DNA of 32,138 nt, from assembly GCF_021555155.1 (NCBI RefSeq), contig NZ_JAKGBU010000065.1:1-32138 (forward strand). The letters run 5' to 3'. The notes under the pieces were generated by a model, which saw only the letters and a list, made by a program, of their open reading frames with translations, was not told the DNA's origin and made no database searches. This stretch comes from Rhizobium alarense (GTDB taxonomy: Bacteria; Pseudomonadota; Alphaproteobacteria; Rhizobiales; Rhizobiaceae). Positions 1 to 7,726 of the stretch are shown piece by piece. The position numbers and the translations under genes were made by a program. Each line of letters begins with the position of its first letter. Position 1 is the first letter of the stretch.

Positions 1-980
1 ACTACGCCATGCTGGACGTACCAGCCATGGCCGCATAACTTAAACCAAACGGTCTCCGGCAAACCCGGCGCGGTTCACGCTGCCGCCCATGCCTCCACTG
101 AAGAACGGTGCGTGAATCCTGGCAGACAAGGCGCGTTCAATTCGATGCCGCGGCGAAAGCGCCGCGTGTGCGGGCGGATCGGTCTCGTACCCGTCGCGGT
201 CCCCACGCAAGCGCTCGGCCGGATCGAGGAATCCTTCAGCGCCGCACAACTCCTGTCGGAGAAGATCCTCGCCGCCGGCGGATAAGTCACGACTTTGGCT
301 GGCATGGTGTGCCTCGACGTAAGAGCAGATGTTGTTAATCGGCGCATGCGAAAATCACCGTTGCCGCCGGGCTTGAATTGCTTTCGATACGCGAGAGGCA
401 TCAATGCGCCCCAGTTTACCGTTGATCCAGCCAACCGTCTCGACAAGTCCCTCAAGATTGATCGCGGAAACGTACCAGCGCAGTGTTTGGCTTATTCCGG
501 CACGCGCGTGCGTGCCGGTGAACTGGCTTTACAGAGCCCTTCGACTGCCAACGCTATTAAGCCGCGTCCTAAGCGCGTTCAACGCGGAGTTCCCCTTTGT
601 CGAAATCCGTCTTCTGATCGAATCTTTTGACGCCGCGGCGAAAGCGCTGCGTGATGAAACAGTCGATCTCGCACACACATCGATGACGCCATCGTGTGGG
701 CAGCACCGCCACTTGTGAAGTCCTTGCATCGATATTTAGTTTCAATGGTCAACGGCTTGCAGCCACTAGCCAAATTTGATCCAGCGACACTCTGAGCAGG
801 CCTCATTTGACGACCGTTCCCTCTCAACGAACCGCGAGAAAATGGCCTGACCCTGGATAGTGCCGGGCGTCAACACTCGTACCAATTTTGCACGCTGTGC
901 CGCCGATGCGGTGGCAGATGAAGTTGCCACGACAGGCTGACGTTAACTCGAAGCCTTGTTCAGACCTTCTGCAAAACAAG
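1..980. other. Gene-poor, decayed leader region
   Basis: No convincing intact gene is visible in this stretch. Frame 3 ends in a stop at 36-38 after about eleven codons and could be the tail of an upstream gene. A frame ending at 283-285 reads as a short unrecognised C-terminal-like peptide. A LysR-like fragment at about 536-690 is listed separately. Open frames here overlap on both strands, lack Shine-Dalgarno sequences and match no family I recognise. The last 80 bases or so lead into the promoter of the transporter operon. Confidence 0.5.
536..718 (+). pseudogene. LysR-type regulator fragment (effector-binding domain remnant)
   Basis: The frame contains the stretch LSRVLSAFNAEFPFVEIRLL followed by an Asp-Ala-Ala-Ala-Lys segment and ETVDLA. 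This matches the start of a LysR substrate-binding domain, where a helix ending in F..E.P is followed by a beta strand and then a helix ending in DLA. Only about 50 residues are recognisable. No winged helix-turn-helix is encoded upstream and the rest of the effector domain is missing downstream, so I read it as a remnant. The assignment rests on pattern memory alone; a chance open frame is the alternative. Confidence 0.4.
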
Positions 981-1008
981 TTGACAATACATCACTTCGA
1001 GATATCAT
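981..1008 (+). promoter_or_regulatory. Sigma-70-type promoter of the amine transporter operon
   Basis: A perfect -35 hexamer TTGACA (981-986) is followed after 16 bases by TATCAT (1003-1008), one mismatch from the -10 consensus. It lies about 50 bases before the ATPase start codon and directly abuts the first of two operator-like repeats, so a bound repressor would cover the transcription start. Confidence 0.6.
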
Positions 1009-1043
1009 TCTCAATATCCAATAATAAGTCTCGATAACTGAGA
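1009..1043. promoter_or_regulatory. Tandem operator pair, probably IclR-bound
   Basis: TCTCGATAACTGAGA at 1029-1043 is an imperfect palindrome extended by G and C to perfect 5-bp arms (GTCTC/GAGAC, 1028-1044). A weaker copy, TCTCAATATCCAATA at 1009-1023, matches it at 10 of 15 positions and begins exactly 20 bp earlier. The same motif with the same 20-bp spacing lies before the aldehyde dehydrogenase gene (7681-7715). The position between -10 and the ribosome binding site fits repression. Binding by the IclR protein encoded at 6729-7541 is inferred from location. Confidence 0.6.
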
Positions 1044-1056
1044 CAGAGGAACAAGA

Positions 1057-2169
1057 ATGCAAAAAACTGTGGTCCAGCAACCGAAGGGGCATATCCGCCT
1101 CCGTGGCGTGTCAAAATCCTATGACGGCGATACCTACATAGTCCGCGATCTCGACCTCGACATCGAGAAAGGTGAATTCCTGACGCTGCTTGGGCCTTCC
1201 GGTTCGGGCAAGACCACCACCCTGATGATGTTGGCGGGCTTCGAGTTTCCGACCAGCGGTTCGATCGACTTTGACGGCGAGGCCATACAGAACCGGCCGC
1301 CGGAAAAGCGCGACATCGGCATGGTGTTTCAATCATACGCTTTGTTTCCACATATGACGGTCGCGGAAAATGTCGGCTATTCGCTACGCGTCCGCGGTGT
1401 CCCCAAGGCTGAATTGAACCGCCGGGTGCGGGACGCACTCGCGATGGTGCAGCTTGAGCAGTTCATCGACCGCAAGCCGGCGGCACTGTCCGGCGGGCAA
1501 CAGCAGCGCGTCGCGCTGGCGAGGGCCTTGGTGTTTGAACCCCGGCTCGTCCTGATGGACGAGCCGTTAGGCGCTCTCGACAAGAAGCTTCGTGAAGACC
1601 TCCAGCTTGAAATCCGCCACATCGCCGACAAGCTCGACCTGACCGTGGTGTATGTGACCCACGACCAATCCGAGGCGCTCACGATGTCCGACCGGATTGC
1701 GATCTTCAACGACGGAAAAATCCAGCAGATCGGCAATGCGCATGACATCTACGCAGCACCCGCAAACCGCTTCGTGGCGTCCTTCGTCGGCGACAACAAC
1801 TGTCTCTATGCGACGGTCGAAGCCATCGACGGGGATGTCGTCCGCGCCCGCCTCGCAGGAGGCCACCTCATTTCCGCGACGAGGACCGAACACGCCCGGG
1901 TCGGCGGCGCGGCGACGATCGCCGTCCGCCCTGAGAACATAAGATTTGCCAGCGGCGACATGCCGGACGTGGTCACGGGCCATGTCTGCGATGTCGTCTA
2001 CTACGGCGACCAAATTCGCATCCATGTCGAGCTGTCGGACGGGGTGCGGATCGTGACGAAGAGCAGCCCTGGCGCACTCTTCACAAGCACGGAACTCGGT
2101 GCACCGGTCTTCCTGGCGTGGGACGCCGAGCAAGCCCGGGTACTCGATCCAAGACACGCAGAACAATAG
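1057..2169 (+). CDS. ABC transporter ATP-binding protein, PotA-like (polyamine/amine import)
   Basis: This is the energising subunit of a PotABCD-type importer, acting on the cytoplasmic face of the membrane. The 370 residues carry Walker A GPSGSGKTT (46-54), the Q-loop at Q92, the signature LSGGQQQ (144-150), Walker B LVLMDEP (164-170) and the switch histidine H202. A C-terminal TOBE domain (about 235-365, with the VRPENI motif) is typical of PotA/FbpC-type regulated importers. The start is supported by AGAGGAAC about 6 bases upstream. It is the first gene of an operon continuing with a binding protein, two permeases, an FAD oxidoreductase and an IclR regulator. The family assignment is firm. 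The substrate is inferred only as amine- or polyamine-like from the neighbouring oxidases. Confidence 0.92.
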   Translation: MQKTVVQQPKGHIRLRGVSKSYDGDTYIVRDLDLDIEKGEFLTLLGPSGSGKTTTLMMLAGFEFPTSGSIDFDGEAIQNRPPEKRDIGMVFQSYALFPHMTVAENVGYSLRVRGVPKAELNRRVRDALAMVQLEQFIDRKPAALSGGQQQRVALARALVFEPRLVLMDEPLGALDKKLREDLQLEIRHIADKLDLTVVYVTHDQSEALTMSDRIAIFNDGKIQQIGNAHDIYAAPANRFVASFVGDNNCLYATVEAIDGDVVRARLAGGHLISATRTEHARVGGAATIAVRPENIRFASGDMPDVVTGHVCDVVYYGDQIRIHVELSDGVRIVTKSSPGALFTSTELGAPVFLAWDAEQARVLDPRHAEQ

Positions 2170-2187
2170 CTAAGAGAGGAACGTGTA

Positions 2188-3240
2188 ATGTCGATGCCAT
2201 ATCGCAATAGTGCATGCCTGGGTCTTGCTTTATCTCTGGTCTTGGGTGTCGGTAGCTCCGCGCTTTCAGCCGAGCTGAAGATCGTCTCCTGGGGAGGAGC
2301 GCTGCAGGAGGCCCAAACCAAGGTATTCTTCGACGGCTTTGCCAAGGCTACCGGAACGACCGTGAAGCAGGATTCCTGGAGCGGCGAGCTCGCAAAGCTC
2401 CGCGCGATGGTCGATAGCGGCAATGTCGTCTGGGACGTGGTCGACATGGACCCGCAGACGGCGGCGGCCGCCTGCGACCAGGGCCTGCTTGAACGCATCG
2501 GCGAGGACGCCGCCTACAAGAATGCCGGCCTCGTCGATGGCGCGCTGACCGAGTGTGCCGTCGGCACGAGCACCTATGCGACGATCCTGGCTTTCCAGAA
2601 GGACGTCTTCTCGACCACCCCGACCTCGCTCGTCGACATATTCGACACGAAGACGTTCCCGGGCAAGCGCGCCTTCCGCAAGAGCCCGGTCGACACTCTG
2701 GAGATCGCCTTGCTGGCTGACGGCGTGGCTCCGGGCGATGTCTACAAGACCCTAGAGACGCCTGAAGGCGTCGACCGTGCTTTCAAGAAGCTCGATGCGA
2801 TCAAGGGTGACATCGTCTGGTGGGAAGCGGGCGCGCAGCCTGCGCAGCTGCTGAAGTCCGGCGAGGTCAAGATGGCGGTGGCCTGGAACGGCCGCATCGC
2901 CGACGCCAACAGCAAGGAGAACGCCGACCTGGGGATCGCCTGGAAGAACCAGATTCGCGGTTTCGACATGTGGGTCGTTCCGGTCGGGGTCAAGGAACTC
3001 AAATTGGCCAAGGACTTCGTGACCTACAGCATCAAGCCCGAGGTCAACGCGGAGCTGAGCAAATACATCGCCTATGGTCCGACCGTCGAAGCCGCAAGCG
3101 CGCTCGTCGACAAGGCGGTGCTTGATGGCCTGCCGTCGGCCCCGTCGAACAGCGACGGCGCTCTGGCGCAGGACGGTGCCTTCTGGGGCACGAATGGCGA
3201 GGCGCTCAATGCCCGCTTCGCGTCCTGGGTTGCCCAATAG
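2188..3240 (+). CDS. Periplasmic substrate-binding protein, PotD/spermidine-putrescine type
   Basis: This is the binding protein that delivers ligand to the adjacent permeases. The 350 residues begin with a signal peptide: a short basic start, a hydrophobic core at about 10-23 and a likely cleavage after LSA at residue 28. The mature start ELKIVSWGGALQEAQ, followed by F..F...TG, is characteristic of the PotD/SBP_bac_8 group. AGAGGA lies 7 bases before the ATG, and the gene follows the ATPase stop after 18 bases. Length fits the family (about 340-370). The family recognises polyamines, gamma-aminobutyrate-like molecules, opines and other small cationic or zwitterionic ligands; which one applies here cannot be read from sequence. 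Confidence 0.9.
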   Translation: MSMPYRNSACLGLALSLVLGVGSSALSAELKIVSWGGALQEAQTKVFFDGFAKATGTTVKQDSWSGELAKLRAMVDSGNVVWDVVDMDPQTAAAACDQGLLERIGEDAAYKNAGLVDGALTECAVGTSTYATILAFQKDVFSTTPTSLVDIFDTKTFPGKRAFRKSPVDTLEIALLADGVAPGDVYKTLETPEGVDRAFKKLDAIKGDIVWWEAGAQPAQLLKSGEVKMAVAWNGRIADANSKENADLGIAWKNQIRGFDMWVVPVGVKELKLAKDFVTYSIKPEVNAELSKYIAYGPTVEAASALVDKAVLDGLPSAPSNSDGALAQDGAFWGTNGEALNARFASWVAQ

Positions 3241-3254
3241 GCTGTGAGGAAGGA

Positions 3255-4562
3255 ATGATTGATGTCGCGGCCGAAGACAGGCAGGTTCCGGGGATGGTGA
3301 TGCTTTCCGCCAACGCGGACGTACCAGGTCGTGAAACGGTGGACTCCGGCCGCGTCAAACAGGTCAGCCGTGCCAACAGACGGGCGGCGGTGCGGGCGGC
3401 CTTGCCAGCCGTGCCCCTGCTTGTCTTCCTCACGTGCTTCCTTCTGCTTCCTCTGCTTCTCATTTTCCATACGGCGATCTCCGACCGGGAGATCGCCGAC
3501 AACCTGCCGCGGACGGTGGCGGCCCTTCGCGATTGGCAGGGCGACCGCCAACCACCTGTGGAAACCTATGCCGTCTTTCTGCGTGAGATCGGCGAAGCGG
3601 ACCAGCGCGGCTCTCTGAGGTCCCTCGGACGGCGCGTGGGCTATCAGCTCGACCGGGGCATGAGTGTCCTCCAGAAAGCGTCCCGGGTTGCTCGCGCGTC
3701 CACCGACCTCGACGCCGAGGCGGCATGGCAGACGCTTATCAAAGCCGATCCCGCGTTCGGGGGGGCGGGGTTCTGGAGTATCGTCAAGGATCACGGCAAT
3801 CCATACAGCACCTTCTATCTGAAATGGGCGGCTGGATTTCAGACCAAGATCGACAAGGACGGTTTGGCGTCGAAAGAGGTGGGCTACGATTTCCGCCTCT
3901 TCTATTTGCGGACGATCGCCATTAGCCTCGTCGTCACCGCTCTGACCCTCGTTGTCGGCTATCCGCTCGCCTACGTCATCGCCAGTTCCCGGGGCTGGAT
4001 CGGCGGCCTGATGCTTTTCTGCATCCTGCTGCCGTTCTGGACGTCGCTCCTTGTCAGGACGATGTCCTGGATCGTCGTCCTGCAGACCAACGGGGTCTTG
4101 AACGGCGTCCTGACAGGCCTTGGCGCAGTGACGGAGCCGGTCACCTGGCTCTACACCCGAACCGCGACGATCCTGGTCATGTTCCAGATTCAGCTGCCCT
4201 TCACCGTGCTTCCTATGCTCGGCGTCATGCAGGCCATCCCGGCAAGCCACGTCCGCGCGGCGCGGAGCCTTGGAGCGGGGCCGCTCCAGGCACATTTCAA
4301 CGTCTATTTCCCGCAGGCCATCCCCGGCATCGCCGCAGGCGGACTGCTGACTTTCGTCCTCTGCCTCGGCTTCTACTTGACGCCCGCGCTCGTCGGCGGT
4401 TCCTCAGACCAGATGATCAGCTTCTTCATCGCCCGGTTCACCAATGAGGAACTGAACTGGGGGCTTGCTTCCGCGCTCAGCACGCTGCTGGTGTTGGGTG
4501 CCGGCATTTGCGCGATGCCGTTCGCGCGACTGATCTCCAGACACTCGTCGGAACGGAAGTGA
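3255..4562 (+). CDS. ABC transporter permease, PotB-like, with a large extracytoplasmic insertion
   Basis: This is an inner-membrane permease subunit of 435 residues, against about 280-310 for ordinary PotB. After a polar N-terminus comes TM1 (about 50-72). A soluble segment of about 140 residues (about 73-213) should lie in the periplasm, and the usual five-helix permease core follows. The EAA loop that contacts the ATPase is visible at about 332-357 (AARSLGAGPLQ then a Pro-rich end). An AGGA lies 4 bases before the ATG at 3255; Met14 is a possible alternative start. The gene sits 14 bases after the binding-protein stop. Long first loops are known in a subset of PotB-like permeases. Whether the loop helps select substrate is unknown. 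Confidence 0.9.
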   Translation: MIDVAAEDRQVPGMVMLSANADVPGRETVDSGRVKQVSRANRRAAVRAALPAVPLLVFLTCFLLLPLLLIFHTAISDREIADNLPRTVAALRDWQGDRQPPVETYAVFLREIGEADQRGSLRSLGRRVGYQLDRGMSVLQKASRVARASTDLDAEAAWQTLIKADPAFGGAGFWSIVKDHGNPYSTFYLKWAAGFQTKIDKDGLASKEVGYDFRLFYLRTIAISLVVTALTLVVGYPLAYVIASSRGWIGGLMLFCILLPFWTSLLVRTMSWIVVLQTNGVLNGVLTGLGAVTEPVTWLYTRTATILVMFQIQLPFTVLPMLGVMQAIPASHVRAARSLGAGPLQAHFNVYFPQAIPGIAAGGLLTFVLCLGFYLTPALVGGSSDQMISFFIARFTNEELNWGLASALSTLLVLGAGICAMPFARLISRHSSERK

Positions 4563-4564
4563 TC

Positions 4565-5365
4565 ATGACCCAGAAGACCTATTCGGACCTTCCTCTCGTC
4601 ATCAAACTTCCGCTCTACGGCTTCACCGTCGTCGTGCTCGCCCTGTTGATCTTTCCATTGGCTGCCGCGCTTCCGATCGCTTTCAACGCCGAGCCGTGGT
4701 TCCGCTACCCTCTCGGAGGCTTCTCCTGGCGTTGGTTCGAGCAATTGCTGTCTTCCCCGCTGTGGCGATCGGCCATCGTCAACAGTCTGATCATCGCGAC
4801 CCTGACGATGTTGCTTGCGACGGCGCTGGGAACTCTGGCCGCCATCGCCCTGGTCAATCCTCGCTTTCCCTACCGCAACACCGTCATGGCGCTGGCGATC
4901 TCTCCCATGGTCGTCCCGGTCGTCGTCCTGGGTCTCGGCATATTCATCTGCTTCTCGCCAGTGGGGCTCAACTACAGCTACCTCGGCGTCATCTTCGCCC
5001 ACACCGTTCTGGCGACGCCGTTCGTCGTGGTCACGGTGACCGCCACGCTGACACGGTTCGACTTCAAATTGATGCAGGCGGCCGCCAACCTCGGAGCAGG
5101 CAAGGTCATGGCCTTCCGGACGGTGATGCTGCCGATCATCTCGCCGGGTGTTGCCGCGGGTGCGGTCTTCGCCTTCGCGGCGTCGTTCGACGAGGTCGTG
5201 ATGGTGCTGTTCATCGCCGGACCCGACCAGCGCACGCTCCCCAAGCAGATGTTCACCGGACTGCGCGAGCAACTCGATCCCACCATCATCGCAGCGGCCG
5301 GCCTCATGGTCGTGCTGACCGGAATCCTGCTGGCAGTGCTGCATTTTTCAAGCAAGAGAAGGTAA
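4565..5365 (+). CDS. ABC transporter permease, PotC-like
   Basis: This is the second permease subunit, 266 residues, with six predicted helices. The EAA cytoplasmic loop is at about 171-200 (AAANLGAGKVMAF, then the Pro-containing end). The start chosen is the ATG at 4565, two bases after the PotB-like stop, with GGAACGGAAG upstream. The in-frame ATG at 4508 lies inside the previous gene and would add 19 residues lacking permease character. The tight spacing on both sides (2 and 5 bases) shows translation coupled with the other transporter genes. Length and helix pattern fit PotC. Confidence 0.9.
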   Translation: MTQKTYSDLPLVIKLPLYGFTVVVLALLIFPLAAALPIAFNAEPWFRYPLGGFSWRWFEQLLSSPLWRSAIVNSLIIATLTMLLATALGTLAAIALVNPRFPYRNTVMALAISPMVVPVVVLGLGIFICFSPVGLNYSYLGVIFAHTVLATPFVVVTVTATLTRFDFKLMQAAANLGAGKVMAFRTVMLPIISPGVAAGAVFAFAASFDEVVMVLFIAGPDQRTLPKQMFTGLREQLDPTIIAAAGLMVVLTGILLAVLHFSSKRR

Positions 5366-5370
5366 GACCA

Positions 5371-6723
5371 ATGAATGTTCCAGCTCTCAACCGGATCGAT
5401 GGAGAGCGGGCGCGACGGGACATATTCGCGCCGGACTTCCGCGAGGAACCCTACTGGTGGACGGCGGCGATGCCGGAGGACACCGACGGCGCGGCGAGCG
5501 GGTACCTCCCGGCGAAGGCCGACGTCGTCGTTGTTGGCGCGGGCATCACGGGCATCGTGGCGGCGATCCACCTGGCGCGGTCCGGTCTCGACGTCGTTGT
5601 CCTTGACTCGCAACGGATCGGCGAAGGCGCGGCCAGGCGCAACGCGGGCTTCATCGGCCGAACGCTCAAGCGCTCGGTGGGATGGCTCACCAAACGTTCC
5701 GGACGCGAGCATGCCCTTGGGGTCTACAGGGAACTGGACCGGGCGCTGAAAGGCGTCGAGAGCTTCGTCCGCGAGGAACAGATCGAGTGCTTCCATCGCA
5801 CCTGCGGCCGCTTCATCGGCGCGAATTCGGAAGCTCATCTGCGCGGACTTGTCGATGACCTCGAGGATATGCGTCAGGCGCTCGGCTTCGAATACCAGAT
5901 GGTGCAGCCGAAGGACGTCCGCTCGGAAATCGCATCGGACCGCTATCACGGCGGCGCCGTCATCCCGGACCTCGGTTCGATCCATCCCGGTCTGTACCAC
6001 AAGGGCTTGGTCGACCGCGCCAAGACTGCGGGGGTTCGCTTCTACGGCCGGACGACTGTCAACGCCATCGAGCGGCAGGGCGACAAGCATTCCGTCCGGA
6101 CGTCGGCCGGCGATATCGTGGCCGGACATGTGGTGATCACCACGAACGGATATACGAGCGCGGACCTCAAATGGTATGCGCGCCGGGTCATCCCTTTCAG
6201 CGGCTTCATCCTGGCGACGGAAGTTCTTCCCGAAGACCTCATCGAGCGCGTTCTGCCGAAGCGCCGGACCTATCTCGATACGAAGGTGAACATCGATTTT
6301 ATCCGACCCGCTCCAGATTCCAGCCGTATCCTGTTCGGCGGAATGACCGGAACGAAAAGCACCTCAGCGCTGCCGCTCGCCGCCCCGCTTCACGAACGGC
6401 TCGTCGGCATCCTTCCTGATCTGAAAGGTGTCCGGCTCAGTCGAGCATGGACAGGCTTCTGTGCGGGGACGTTCGACTTCATGCCGCATATCGGAAGGGA
6501 AGCGAACGTGCATTTCGCGCTCGGCTACAATTTCGCCGGAATCCCGATCGGAACGCATTTCGGCATGTTGCTCGCCAATCGCATCCTCGAGCGCGGCGAC
6601 ACGAGGTCGGTCTTCGATACCGACCGATTCCCGACATTCCCGTTCTACCGGGGAAATCCGTGGTTCGTGCCTATGGCAATGCGCTACTTCGACTGGCATG
6701 ATCGCAGAATCGCGAGGGAATAA
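5371..6723 (+). CDS. FAD-dependent oxidoreductase, DAO/PuuB-like (putative amine oxidase)
   Basis: The 450-residue flavoprotein belongs to the D-amino-acid-oxidase fold family. These enzymes oxidise a C-N bond with FAD, releasing aldehyde or keto acid plus amine. The dinucleotide-binding signature VVVVGAGITG (52-61) is followed about 20 residues later by the ribose-binding acid in VVVLDSQ. The C-terminal FAD segment (GYNFAGIPIGTHFG) is also present. The arrangement, with about 50 residues before the Rossmann fold including EPYWW, resembles gamma-glutamylputrescine oxidase (PuuB) and its relatives. The ATG at 5371 has AGAGAAGG just upstream and follows the permease stop by 5 bases; the longer open frame upstream is a shadow of the permease. 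Together with the transporter and the downstream aldehyde dehydrogenase, this suggests oxidation of the imported amine. The exact substrate is unknown. Confidence 0.85.
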   Translation: MNVPALNRIDGERARRDIFAPDFREEPYWWTAAMPEDTDGAASGYLPAKADVVVVGAGITGIVAAIHLARSGLDVVVLDSQRIGEGAARRNAGFIGRTLKRSVGWLTKRSGREHALGVYRELDRALKGVESFVREEQIECFHRTCGRFIGANSEAHLRGLVDDLEDMRQALGFEYQMVQPKDVRSEIASDRYHGGAVIPDLGSIHPGLYHKGLVDRAKTAGVRFYGRTTVNAIERQGDKHSVRTSAGDIVAGHVVITTNGYTSADLKWYARRVIPFSGFILATEVLPEDLIERVLPKRRTYLDTKVNIDFIRPAPDSSRILFGGMTGTKSTSALPLAAPLHERLVGILPDLKGVRLSRAWTGFCAGTFDFMPHIGREANVHFALGYNFAGIPIGTHFGMLLANRILERGDTRSVFDTDRFPTFPFYRGNPWFVPMAMRYFDWHDRRIARE

Positions 6724-6728
6724 CCAAG

Positions 6729-7541
6729 TTGCTTCACATGCCCGATTCCACTGCCAAGGCATCTACTGAAAAGCCCTTGGAACGCTATGCCAGAATCCTC
6801 GAGATCATCGCGGGATTTCCGAACGGCGTGTCGCCTGCGATCGTCGGGGAAATGCTGGAGCTACCCAAGGCGTCGGCCTATAGGCTGATCCGCAGCCTCG
6901 CCGACGTCGGGCTGGTGGAGGTCACAGCGCCTCCCGCGGCGACCTGCCGGATCGGAAAACGTCTGTCGCGCATCCTGTTCTCAAGTGCCGACGACAACTG
7001 GTTCATCTCGGCCGCGTTGCCGACGCTCAACGAGATGACCGCGGAAACCGGACAGGCGTGTTTCGTCGCCCGCCTGGCAGGCTTCTCGGTCCGGAGTATG
7101 GAAATGGTCGCGCCGAACAACCAGCTTCGCGCCTACATCATTCCGGGCCATGAAATCCCTCTGCATGCAGGGGCCTCGGCCAAGGCGATCCTCGCCTACC
7201 AGCCTCCCGCCTTCATCGAAGAAGCTCTCAGCAAGCCCCTGACGAAATTCACCAGCCACACCAAGACCGATGTTGGCGAACTGATTGCCGAACTTCAGGA
7301 CGTCCGCGACACTGGGGTCGCCTTCTGCGTAAGCGAGGACGTCGAAGGCTTCGGTGCCATTGCCGCACCCATTATCGTTCCGGGTCAGCGCGTTCTGCAA
7401 AGCCTCTGCGTCACTGGCACGACGCGCGCGTTGTTCGAGGTAGACCGCGAAAAGATCATCGATCTGGTCCGCCGGATGTCCGAGCGGCTGTCGAAAATGC
7501 TCGAGCGCAAGATGCGTGAGGCGCTGACGGCCGATACCTGA
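6729..7541 (+). CDS. IclR-family transcriptional regulator
   Basis: The 270-residue protein has an N-terminal winged helix-turn-helix (about 19-75, with ASAYRLIRSLADVGLVEV as recognition helix and wing) and an IclR effector-binding domain (about 90-265, including HAGASAKAILAY). A GAGGGAA lies about 8 bases before the TTG at 6729, so TTG is taken as the start. The ATG at 6738 is the alternative and loses three residues. It is the last gene of the transporter operon and precedes the second operon. Family members usually act as effector-responsive dimers or tetramers on short palindromes. The tandem motif at 1009-1043 and 7681-7715 flanks both operons, so this protein is the likely autoregulated controller of the whole cluster. 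Confidence 0.9.
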   Translation: MLHMPDSTAKASTEKPLERYARILEIIAGFPNGVSPAIVGEMLELPKASAYRLIRSLADVGLVEVTAPPAATCRIGKRLSRILFSSADDNWFISAALPTLNEMTAETGQACFVARLAGFSVRSMEMVAPNNQLRAYIIPGHEIPLHAGASAKAILAYQPPAFIEEALSKPLTKFTSHTKTDVGELIAELQDVRDTGVAFCVSEDVEGFGAIAAPIIVPGQRVLQSLCVTGTTRALFEVDREKIIDLVRRMSERLSKMLERKMREALTADT

Positions 7542-7548
7542 CACAGCA

Positions 7549-7633
7549 AAAATCGCGATCGTCGACCGCCGCCGGAGACTTGCGCCGGGCGGTGGTTTCG
7601 CGCGTCTGCGGCCGCCCGGGATCGCAAGATTTT
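7549..7633 (+). terminator. Large nested inverted repeat closing the first operon
   Basis: AAAATCGCGATC (7549-7560) pairs with GATCGCAAGATTTT (7620-7633), giving 12 base pairs with a two-base bulge. Nested inside, ACCGCC (7565-7570) pairs with GGCGGT (7588-7593). The distal arm ends in TTT. It starts 8 bases after the IclR stop and ends 14 bases before the next TTGACA. This fits a transcription-ending or mRNA 3'-protecting structure between the operons, although the long span and short T-run make it an atypical intrinsic terminator. Confidence 0.45.
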
Positions 7634-7647
7634 CGTGTTGAAAAGTG

Positions 7648-7677
7648 TTGACAAAGCGCGATGCACCAGCAAGTATT
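7648..7677 (+). promoter_or_regulatory. Promoter of the second catabolic operon
   Basis: A perfect TTGACA (7648-7653) stands before a poorer -10 region (AAGTAT at 7671-7676 with a 17-base spacer is the best fit). The operator repeats begin four bases downstream, as in the first operon's promoter. The -10 assignment is uncertain. Confidence 0.45.
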
Positions 7678-7680
7678 CGA

Positions 7681-7715
7681 TATCGATAACTGAAACAATG
7701 TCTCGATAATTGAGA
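7681..7715. promoter_or_regulatory. Tandem operator pair before the aldehyde dehydrogenase gene
   Basis: TATCGATAACTGAAA (7681-7695) and TCTCGATAATTGAGA (7701-7715) are near-copies of each other, starting exactly 20 bp apart (two helical turns). They match the pair at 1009-1043. The second copy is a near-perfect palindrome. Their location directly after the -10 region implies repression, presumably by the IclR protein encoded just upstream. Confidence 0.65.
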
Positions 7716-7726
7716 ACGAGGGAAAC

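Noticed and set aside
147-646. Repeated 15-mer GCCGCGGCGAAAGCG at 147-161 and 632-646
   Set aside because: It encodes an Ala-Ala-Lys-Ala stretch and is GC-rich; the flanks diverge within a few bases, so chance is as likely as duplication.
3072-4295. Long minus-strand open frame (407 codons) opposite the PotB-like permease
   Set aside because: It is a shadow of a GC-rich gene: the product is dominated by Arg, Asp, Glu and Gly without family motifs, while the plus strand encodes a clear permease with an EAA loop.
4696-5370. N-terminal extension of the FAD oxidoreductase frame
   Set aside because: The extra sequence overlaps the PotC-like permease and is low-complexity Arg/His-rich. The ATG at 5371 has a ribosome binding site and gives a normal DAO-family length.
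4978-6129. Minus-strand open frame of 383 codons
   Set aside because: It runs antisense to a permease and a flavoprotein gene, has no recognisable domain, and no ribosome binding site was evident.
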